Below are positions 42,491-48,505 of a stretch of DNA of 52,346 bases, piece after piece; within the stretch, counting starts at the first letter, position 1; each line of letters opens with the position of its first letter. The notes beneath the pieces are model-generated. The model did not search any database, was not told the origin of the DNA, and saw nothing but the letters and a program-made list of their open reading frames with translations. The position numbers and the translations under genes are program-made. The DNA lies in the NCBI GenBank assembly GCA_017441295.1, contig JAFRYA010000008.1:1-52346 (forward strand), given 5' to 3'. Origin of the DNA: Lachnospiraceae bacterium. GTDB lineage: Bacteria; Bacillota; Clostridia; Lachnospirales; Lachnospiraceae.

Positions 42491-43189
42491 TTGAAAGCAA
42501 TATTATTGGCAGCAGGTGTAGGCACCAGGATCGTTAAAGATATCGGACCAATGCCGAAGAGCATGCTGGAAGTAGACGGCCAGCCGCTCATTGTACACAC
42601 CGTGCAGCTCCTGCAGAAAAACAATATGGAAGTGACAGTCATCACCGGATTTCAGCACCGCGTAATAGAGGAGGCGCTGAAAGATTACGATGTCACCATT
42701 TATTACAATCCATTCTATGCCGTAACCAACAGCATCGGCAGCCTCTGGTACGCCCGTGAGGAATTAAATACCGATGAAGTATTCATCGCCAACGCCGACG
42801 TCTATTATACCCAGGAGATGCTCGACATAATATTTGGCGCAGAGCATGATGTGTTCCTGCTTTCAGATGTGACCAGAGCGGACCAGGGCGACTATTATTT
42901 CCTGACTTCGGATGGCGTTCTGGAAAAATATGGTAAGGAACTGACCCGCGCAGAACGCAACTGTGAATACGTTGGAATGGGCGTGATCAAAGGCGAATGG
43001 GTAGGACGCTTTCGCCAGCGCCTCTGCGACCTGATCGAATCAGGCAGCTACAATCTCTGGTGGGAGAACGTCCTGTATTCCTTCGTTGGCGAACAGCCAA
43101 TCTACACCGTCGACGTGAAAGGCTGCTTCTGGGCCGAGGTGGACACCATCGAAGATTACCAGCGCGTGCTGGACTACATCAACAAATAA
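42491..43189 (+). CDS. LicC/PntC-like nucleotidyltransferase
   Basis: 232-residue NTP-transferase of the MobA-like/LicC group. 'MKAILLAAGVGTRIVKDIG' and 'PKSMLEVDGQPLI' form the nucleotide-binding loop and the lysine that contacts the substrate; 'FIANADVYY' is the metal-binding Asp region and 'FWAEVDTIEDYQRVLDYI' the C-terminal catalytic Asp. LicC makes CDP-choline and PntC makes CMP-AEP; both feed surface-glycan transferases such as LicD, which is encoded five genes upstream. Start TTG 42491, with GAAAGGA at 42475-42481. A terminator follows. Confidence 0.87.
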   Translation: MKAILLAAGVGTRIVKDIGPMPKSMLEVDGQPLIVHTVQLLQKNNMEVTVITGFQHRVIEEALKDYDVTIYYNPFYAVTNSIGSLWYAREELNTDEVFIANADVYYTQEMLDIIFGAEHDVFLLSDVTRADQGDYYFLTSDGVLEKYGKELTRAERNCEYVGMGVIKGEWVGRFRQRLCDLIESGSYNLWWENVLYSFVGEQPIYTVDVKGCFWAEVDTIEDYQRVLDYINK

Positions 43190-43197
43190 ATCAAGAA

Positions 43198-43226
43198 CTC
43201 CGGTCTTTGCCAGGCCGGAGCTTTTT
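43198..43226 (+). terminator. Intrinsic terminator of the glycan operon
   Basis: CTCCGGTC (43198-43205) pairs with GGCCGGAG (43213-43220) including one wobble, loop TTTGCCA, followed by CTTTTT. The loop supplies the -35 of the next promoter. Confidence 0.9.
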
Positions 43227-43234
43227 GTTATAAT
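43207..43234 (+). promoter_or_regulatory. Promoter of nuclease cassette B, embedded in a terminator
   Basis: TTGCCA (43207-43212, five of six consensus bases), a 16-nt spacer and an extended -10 TGTTATAAT (43226-43234). The expected start is near A43241, ten bases before the leader hairpin. Cassette A has its promoter in the same place relative to the terminator before it. Confidence 0.65.
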
Positions 43235-43248
43235 CATTTCATTCTGAT

Positions 43249-43304
43249 ACCCGCCGCGTTCTGCGGCGCGGGGATTCCTGTTTTGTTATTGTTTTGTGGT
43301 GAGT
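43249..43304 (+). ncRNA. Conserved leader of cassette B, hairpin with GTTCT loop
   Basis: CGCCGC (43252-43257) pairs with GCGGCG (43263-43268) around a GTTCT loop (43258-43262), with further CC/GG pairs across a bulge. The following TTCCTG...TTTGTTATTG...GTGGTG matches the leader of cassette A with small gaps. The distance from the loop to the first palindromic arm is 48 nt here and 50 nt in A. Confidence 0.5.
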
Positions 43305-43472
43305 GTTGGACTACCACGACTTTATTTGTGGTTTTTAGTCCAACTTTTTGCAGATCAAAAGATAAATATTTGGACTACTTTCATGTTTTTTGGATATTGT
43401 AGTCCAACTCTATTAGCAAAATACAGAAAAAACTTGGACTACTTTTACAGAATTATAGAATAGTAGTCCAAC
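43305..43472 (+). repeat. Palindromic array B upstream, three units with 64-nt period
   Basis: Left arms TTGGACTAC start at 43306, 43370 and 43434, exactly 64 nt apart. Unit 1: GTTGGACTA (43305-43313) with TAGTCCAAC (43336-43344), plus an inner CCAC/GTGG. Unit 2: TTGGACTAC (43370-43378) with GTAGTCCAA (43400-43408 within one base). Unit 3: TTGGACTAC (43434-43442) with GTAGTCCAA (43463-43471). Arms are 8-9 bp and perfect; loops (about 20 nt) and linkers (25-26 nt) differ in sequence but keep length. Together with the terminator, promoter and leader this fills the 301-base gap before the nuclease gene. Confidence 0.85.
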
Positions 43473-43490
43473 ACAAAAGAAAGGAGAACA

Positions 43491-44291
43491 ATGTATTTAG
43501 AATTAGAGAATGAAATAAACAAAAGAATTGAATTGTTGAATGAAGTAATCAAAAAAGCAGAGGCGCAGATGCCTAATGTCCAAGGAAGGCTGAGGATTGG
43601 ATATACCGGCAGATTTCCCAAATACTATCACATTAAGAAAACAAGGGATAAACAAGGGAAGTATATACGGAAAAAAGAATCTGCGCTTATTAATGCACTT
43701 GCACAAAAAGGATACGATGAAAACATAATAATTCTTGCACAAGAAGAACTAAAAGTACTGAAAAAAATGATATCAATATATCCGGACAATAGATTTGATA
43801 ATTATATGGACTCACTGGCTGATGCAAGAAAGAAGAGAATTGATCCCATATGGATACCTGATGATGATTATGTCAAACAATGGCTTAATCAAGAATATAG
43901 GCACAAGAGCTTCAGTCCCTATGATACAGCACAATTCATTACAAACAATGGGTTGAGAGTTCGTTCCAAGTCAGAAGTTAACATTGCAAACAGCCTGGAT
44001 AAATTTGGCCTGCCATTTATTTATGAACTTCCTTTGTATCTAAAAAATTATGGGTTGGTACATCCGGACTTTGCAATACTTTTGATAAAAACGCGAAAAG
44101 TGATTTTCTGGGAGCATCATGGAATGCTGGATGACAAGAATTATAGAGAAAAAAGTTTTCTACGGAAAACCAACGCTTATATGGAGAATGGTTATTTTCC
44201 CGGGAAGAATCTGATCCGGACGTTTGAATCTCAGACAACGCCGCTCAGCATTCCGGTAATCGATGCGGTAATCAGAGAATACTTGATTTGA
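43491..44291 (+). CDS. PD-(D/E)XK-like nuclease candidate, cassette B
   Basis: 266 residues, ATG 43491 with AAGGAG (43481-43486). Paralogue of the 32231-33034 protein, aligned end to end with about one gap. The same putative catalytic layout is kept: RSKSEVNIANSL (Glu162), IYE (Glu179), VHPDF (Asp193), FWEHHG (Glu208), and the C-terminal block 'NGYFPGKNLIRTFES'. N-terminal half helical and Lys/Glu-rich, with 'LRIGYTGRFPKYYHI'. Conservation is highest in the C-terminal half and around the acidic residues, as expected for an active site. The gene is clearly more A/T-rich than the glycan operon beside it, suggesting transfer. It is bracketed by three palindromic units on each side. Biochemical activity is inferred from motif spacing only; an RNA- or DNA-binding role without cleavage is possible. 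Confidence 0.75.
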   Translation: MYLELENEINKRIELLNEVIKKAEAQMPNVQGRLRIGYTGRFPKYYHIKKTRDKQGKYIRKKESALINALAQKGYDENIIILAQEELKVLKKMISIYPDNRFDNYMDSLADARKKRIDPIWIPDDDYVKQWLNQEYRHKSFSPYDTAQFITNNGLRVRSKSEVNIANSLDKFGLPFIYELPLYLKNYGLVHPDFAILLIKTRKVIFWEHHGMLDDKNYREKSFLRKTNAYMENGYFPGKNLIRTFESQTTPLSIPVIDAVIREYLI

Positions 44292-44321
44292 CTTCATTAT
44301 GGGTGTCAGAAGAAAAGAAAT

Positions 44322-44488
44322 TTGGACTACTTTGGATGTTTTGAAGAAATTTAGTCCAACTATTTACACTGATGAAGAATGTAACTTGGACTACTTAGAG
44401 CATTTTTACTAAGGTAGTCCAAGTGTTTAGTAAAAAGACGAAAAAAAGTTGGACTACCTGAGCTGCTTTTGCGTAAAGTAATCCAACT
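44322..44488 (+). repeat. Palindromic array B downstream, three units with 63-64 nt period
   Basis: Left arms TTGGACTAC start at 44322, 44386 and 44449. Unit 1: TTGGACTA with TAGTCCAA (44352-44359). Unit 2: CTTGGACTAC (44385-44394) with GTAGTCCAAG (44414-44423), extended inward by TTAG/CTAA across one bulge. Unit 3: AGTTGGACTAC (44447-44457) with GTAATCCAACT (44478-44488), one mismatch. Arms equal those of the upstream array; linkers of 26 nt. The last arm touches the stop codon of the convergent esterase gene (44489-44487). No T-rich terminator follows any unit. Confidence 0.85.
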
Positions 44489-45362
44489 AATCTACAAATC
44501 CATGTAAAAATTCACACTCCTCCCGCGTGCACTCCTTTGCCTCGGGCAGGCGGATGTTGCACTGGAAAACGTGGCCGAGGACGTGGTCAGGATCGCCGTA
44601 GTAGTGGTATTCGGCGTTGACGCCGAGGCCTGCGAGAACATTATAAAATGGCTCAGCGGCGGCCGCCAGGAAGTCGCCTTCGCCTGTCATGATAAAAGCG
44701 GGCGGGAATGAGGCTGTGGCATGCTCATCCACCCAGAGCAGATGGTACTCCTTGTCGGTTCCTTTGTGGGGCATCAGGTTGGCCATCAGCAGGGTGCTGA
44801 GGTCTTTCTTTTCGCTGCGCTTCTGGTGGTAGATGCCGCAGTTGAGGACAACAGCCTTCGGGCAGAGCGGAGCTGTGAATGTGAAGTTCGCCGCATACGA
44901 AGGATTGGTGCTCATGCAGCAGTACAGTCCGAGATAGTTGGCGCCTGCGCTGTCACCGATGGCGAAGATATTGGCGGTGTCGAAACCGTATTGGGAGGCA
45001 TTGTCCAGGACCCACTGAAAGACCATGCAGGTGTCTTCGAGGGCAGCAGGGAACTTGTATTCCGGAGCGAGTCTATAGGTGAAATTCACCACCGCGAAGC
45101 CGTGCTCCGCGAGGCCCATGCAGTAATACTGGTACAGGTTCTTGTCACCGTATACGGCGCCGCCTCCGTGGACGCTGACGAGCACGGGCAGAGGGCCGTC
45201 CTCAGACACAGGACGGTAGACATCCAGCACCTGCCACTTTGAGTTGGGGCCGTATTGTATGTCATCAAAGCGCCTGACGGTATCGGGTGTGGTGAGGCCG
45301 GCATCGCGCTTTCTGTCATTTTTGCCGAAAAGGCGTCTAACGAAAAAACTTGTTATGGACAT
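44487..45362 (-). CDS. Alpha/beta hydrolase, HSL-type esterase/lipase
   Basis: 291-residue esterase of the hormone-sensitive-lipase-like group (Abhydrolase_3). The oxyanion HGGG motif is in VLVSVHGGGAVYGDK, the nucleophile elbow is AIGDSAGANYLGLY (Ser in GDSAG), the acid is probably in FIMTGEGDFL and the histidine in YYGDPDHVLGHVF. The N-terminus (MSITSFFVRRLFGKNDRKRD) is basic but not a clear signal peptide, so it is likely cytoplasmic. AGGAGGG lies 5 bases before the ATG. Small-ester deacylation is the usual activity; natural substrate unknown. It converges with nuclease cassette B. Confidence 0.9.
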   Translation of the reverse strand: MSITSFFVRRLFGKNDRKRDAGLTTPDTVRRFDDIQYGPNSKWQVLDVYRPVSEDGPLPVLVSVHGGGAVYGDKNLYQYYCMGLAEHGFAVVNFTYRLAPEYKFPAALEDTCMVFQWVLDNASQYGFDTANIFAIGDSAGANYLGLYCCMSTNPSYAANFTFTAPLCPKAVVLNCGIYHQKRSEKKDLSTLLMANLMPHKGTDKEYHLLWVDEHATASFPPAFIMTGEGDFLAAAAEPFYNVLAGLGVNAEYHYYGDPDHVLGHVFQCNIRLPEAKECTREECEFLHGFVD

Positions 45363-45379
45363 ATTTCCCTCCTGAAATT

Positions 45380-45408
45380 ATATTACTACCAAAGAACATT
45401 ACGGTCAA
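45380..45408 (-). promoter_or_regulatory. Promoter of the esterase gene
   Basis: On the minus strand TTGACC (45408-45403), a 17-nt spacer and TAATAT (45385-45380), 18 bases before the start codon, with AGGAGGG between. Confidence 0.6.
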
Positions 45409-45433
45409 ACTGAAGCAGAAAGGCATACGTAAG

Positions 45434-46303
45434 ATGCATTCGCTGATTTTTCTGATAATTGCAACACTGAGCAGCGCTTCTATGGCAGTCGTGCTGAAGA
45501 TATTTCGGAAACAGGAGGGCAACCGCTACGGCATTATCCTGGGGAATTATCTGACATGCACGGTTCTGGCTTTTATTCTGATGCCAAAAGACAGCGGAAT
45601 AATCCCGGATAATGGAATCACCTGGCTATGCGGAGTGATCGCAGGTGCCTTGTTTGTGCTGGGACTTCTGGGAATGCAGAGCAGTGTGCAGAAAAACGGC
45701 GCCATTTTAACGTCTGCTTTCTCTAAACTGGGTCTGATCATTCCTCTGGTGATCAGCGTGATGTTTTTCGGCGAAAGCATTCATCTTATCCAGATCGTCG
45801 GAATCCTAATGGTATTCGCAGCGATCATTCTGATCAGTTTTGATAAAAACGGAACTTTTACAGACAGGAAAGGCAAGATCTATCCGCTCCTGCTGATAGC
45901 ATTGCTTTTGTTCTGCGGCGGCGGAGACGCCATGGCCAAGATATTCGAACAGGTGGGCAGGCGCGATCAGGACGGTGAGTATTTCCTGATTCTGTTCGTA
46001 ACCGCGACCATTCTGACTATCGGTCTGCTGCTGCATGAAAGACTGAAAAAGGGCAGGAAAGTTATCTGGAAGGAGTTTGCTGCAGGCATTCTGGTTGGCA
46101 TCCCGAATTACTTCTCGTCGTTTTTGCTCTTAAAATCCCTGACCGGACTGCCGGCCTTTGTGGTGTATCCGAGTTTCTCCGCAGGAACTCTTCTGATCGT
46201 TACCCTGATCGCTGCAATCATTTTTAAGGAGCGTCCGGGCCTGAAGGCATGGATCGGCCTGGCACTCATCGTTGTTTCGCTGGTTTTACTGAATATAAAA
46301 TGA
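45434..46303 (+). CDS. EamA/DMT-superfamily membrane transporter
   Basis: 289-residue protein with about ten hydrophobic helices in two repeats, the size and topology of drug/metabolite (EamA) transporters; 'FSKLGLIIPLVISVMFFGES' ends the first half and 'YPSFSAGTLLIVTLIAAIIFKERPG' the second (the E-box near each repeat end is typical). Start placed at ATG 45434 with GAAAGG (45418-45423) upstream; the 28-codon extension from 45350 overlaps the divergent esterase start and is disfavoured. Substrate unknown. Confidence 0.85.
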   Translation: MHSLIFLIIATLSSASMAVVLKIFRKQEGNRYGIILGNYLTCTVLAFILMPKDSGIIPDNGITWLCGVIAGALFVLGLLGMQSSVQKNGAILTSAFSKLGLIIPLVISVMFFGESIHLIQIVGILMVFAAIILISFDKNGTFTDRKGKIYPLLLIALLLFCGGGDAMAKIFEQVGRRDQDGEYFLILFVTATILTIGLLLHERLKKGRKVIWKEFAAGILVGIPNYFSSFLLLKSLTGLPAFVVYPSFSAGTLLIVTLIAAIIFKERPGLKAWIGLALIVVSLVLLNIK

Positions 46304-46323
46304 CGCAGCTTCAGTCCGTCATA

Positions 46324-46352
46324 TTGAGGAAATCGTGACTGCGTGATATAAT
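46324..46352 (+). promoter_or_regulatory. Promoter of the flavin/Fe-S reductase gene
   Basis: TTGAGG (46324-46329), 17-nt spacer, perfect TATAAT (46347-46352). The leader of about 53 nt carries a GATGGC-TTCG-GCCATC hairpin (46363-46378). Confidence 0.7.
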
Positions 46353-46411
46353 CAAACCGTCAGATGGCTTCGGCCATCATATAGTTATGCATTTAAGTAT
46401 GAGGTGTAAGT

Positions 46412-48397
46412 ATGAACAAATTTCCGCATTTATTTAGTCCACTCAAAGTAAACAACAAGTACACTTTCAAGAACCGTATTGAAAGCGCGCCGATGGCATT
46501 CGGCCTTATCGCTTGCGATCCTCACGCAGACCAGTCTTTCCGTAAGCTGGAGAGTATCGCCAGAGGCGGCGATGCCTGCGTTGCTGTAGGAGAAATCGAC
46601 GTCAACTTCAGGGATGCATACCGTATCCCGCTGCCGCATGTTGACTTTACTGATACTGAAGGTTACGCGTGCCAGAGAGTAGGCGAATATGCCCGCCGTA
46701 TCCATAAACATGACGCAATCGCTATATGCGAACTCTGCCATCCGGGACGTGAGAAAGTCCCATTCGGACCTGATGAAGAAGCAATCGGTCCGAATGATGA
46801 GATTAACCCGCTGACAGACGTACACGTACGCGCAATGAACGAAGACGATATGAAGAGGATCGCTAATGATTTCGTTATCGGCTGCAAGTTCCTTCAGGCA
46901 GCAGGATATGACGGCGTTATCATTCACGGCGGCCATGGCTTCCTGTTCACACAGTTCTTAAGCCCGCTGCTGAACAAGCGTACTGACGAGTATGGCGGCT
47001 CACTTGAGAACCGCGCTAAGTTCCCGATCATGATCCTCAAGGCTATGCGTGATGCAATGGGCCCTGATTTCATTATCGAGTTCCGTGTAAGTGCTGATGA
47101 TACTTATGACGGAGGCATCACTCCGGAAGAGACCGGTCAGTTCGCTCATATGCTGGAAGGCATAGTAGACCTCTTCCAGGTTTCAACAGGTATTTATTAT
47201 GACGCGATCGTAACACATCAGTTCTCATCAATGTATGTTCCTCACGGCTGCAACTCAGCCCTGTCAAAGATTGTTAAGCAGTATACCAACATCCCTGTAG
47301 GCGTAGTTGGCGGCATCAACTCACCTGAACAGATGGAAGAGATCATCGCCAAGGGCGAGGCTGATTACATCGTTCTCGGCCGCCAGAGTCTGGCAGACCC
47401 TGAACTGGCTAATAAGGCAAAGGCAGGAGAGCCTGAGCGTGTACGCAGATGCTTAAGATGTTTCAAGTGCTTCCCGGGTTCACCTGAAGAAGGATATACA
47501 GATATTCCGTTCAAGAGTGAAGAACTGGCAAGACACGTTGGCTACTGCACAATCAACCCGCTCGCAAACCTTGAGTTTGACCATTATGAACTGGAGCCTC
47601 CAAAGGAGCTCAAGAAAGTTCTGATCGTCGGCGGCGGCGTAGCAGGTATGGAAGCAGCAATCCGCGCATTCGACCGCGGACATAAGGTGATCCTGGCAGA
47701 GAAGGATGGTTTCCTCGGCGGAATGCTGTTCTTCACCGATGTTGATATTGATAAGCCTGACCTCAGGAACTTCAAGAACATGCTGATCAACGAAGTTAAG
47801 ATCAGGGACATCGACGTACGCCTGAACACAACTGTTGACAAGGCATTCATCGATGAAGTTAAACCGGATCACATCATTATTGCTACCGGCGCACAGCCTG
47901 CATGCCCACCGATTCCGGGCATTGAGAACGCATTCCAGTCACTCGAGGCATACCGCGGAAACGTTGTTCCGGGCAAGAGAGTAGTCATGGTCGGCGGCGG
48001 TCTGATCGGCTCAGAGCAGGGACTCTTCCTGGCAAAGACCGGACACGAGGTAACCGTAGTTGAGATGCTCCCGAGAGTTGCCAACGAGGCATACGGTATG
48101 TACCGTGAGGCACTTGTCCGCGAGATGGCCAAAGAGAACATGACCCTACTCGAGAACACCAAGTGTCTGGAAATCGGCAAGGATTTCGTCAAGGTTCAGC
48201 TGCCTGACGGAACAGAGAAGACCATCGAGTGCGACACCGTTCTCCACGCTCTGGGAATGAAGTCCGTTCCTACCAAAGAGCTCGAAGAAGCAGCAGGAGA
48301 TATCCCATTCACGGTCATCGGCGATGCAATTGCACCGGGCAAGGTAGACCAGGCAACAAAGACCGGATATATGGCAGCAATTGAGATTGGGAAATAA
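46412..48397 (+). CDS. Old yellow enzyme-like NADH:flavin oxidoreductase with Fe-S and FAD domains
   Basis: 661-residue multidomain reductase of the 2,4-dienoyl-CoA reductase/BaiCD/enoate reductase group. Residues 1-340 are the FMN-binding TIM barrel (NRIESAPMAFG, IHGGHGFLFTQFLSPLLNKR, 'GGSLENRAKF', VGGINSPEQ). A 4Fe-4S motif follows with CLRCFKC near 347-353 and a fourth Cys at YCTINP. Residues about 400-661 form the FAD/NAD(P) part with VLIVGGGVAGMEAA and 'VVMVGGGLIGSEQGLFLAKTG'. Such enzymes reduce activated C=C bonds (unsaturated fatty acids, bile-acid or aromatic intermediates) in anaerobes. The gene has its own promoter and stands alone, so the substrate cannot be inferred from neighbours. 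GAGGTG precedes the ATG. Confidence 0.93.
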   Translation: MNKFPHLFSPLKVNNKYTFKNRIESAPMAFGLIACDPHADQSFRKLESIARGGDACVAVGEIDVNFRDAYRIPLPHVDFTDTEGYACQRVGEYARRIHKHDAIAICELCHPGREKVPFGPDEEAIGPNDEINPLTDVHVRAMNEDDMKRIANDFVIGCKFLQAAGYDGVIIHGGHGFLFTQFLSPLLNKRTDEYGGSLENRAKFPIMILKAMRDAMGPDFIIEFRVSADDTYDGGITPEETGQFAHMLEGIVDLFQVSTGIYYDAIVTHQFSSMYVPHGCNSALSKIVKQYTNIPVGVVGGINSPEQMEEIIAKGEADYIVLGRQSLADPELANKAKAGEPERVRRCLRCFKCFPGSPEEGYTDIPFKSEELARHVGYCTINPLANLEFDHYELEPPKELKKVLIVGGGVAGMEAAIRAFDRGHKVILAEKDGFLGGMLFFTDVDIDKPDLRNFKNMLINEVKIRDIDVRLNTTVDKAFIDEVKPDHIIIATGAQPACPPIPGIENAFQSLEAYRGNVVPGKRVVMVGGGLIGSEQGLFLAKTGHEVTVVEMLPRVANEAYGMYREALVREMAKENMTLLENTKCLEIGKDFVKVQLPDGTEKTIECDTVLHALGMKSVPTKELEEAAGDIPFTVIGDAIAPGKVDQATKTGYMAAIEIGK

Positions 48398-48429
48398 GAT
48401 TGACATTATATAACAATAACTATTAAATT

Positions 48430-48466
48430 ATCCGAGTAGGAGGTGATTCCTTCTACTCGGATTTTA
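48430..48466 (+). terminator. Intrinsic terminator after the reductase gene
   Basis: ATCCGAGTAG (48430-48439) pairs perfectly with CTACTCGGAT (48453-48462), followed by TTTTA. Confidence 0.85.
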
Positions 48467-48505
48467 TCTATATACACTGAAAAAAATTATTGATGAGGAT
48501 TGTTT

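Noticed and set aside
32033..44488. Calling the palindromic arrays CRISPR arrays
   Set aside because: Only 5-11 nt arms are conserved, the loops vary, there are three units per array, and no cas gene is near. Regular spacing alone is not enough.
43305..44488. Calling the palindromic units transcription terminators
   Set aside because: Arms are short, loops are about 20 nt and none is followed by a T run; three in a row at constant spacing on both sides of a gene is not terminator behaviour.
48400..48428. TTGACA-17-TTAAAT as promoter of the helicase gene
   Set aside because: A strong terminator (48430-48466) follows directly, so it could not drive the helicase gene; probably chance in A/T-rich DNA. 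The real helicase promoter was not identified.
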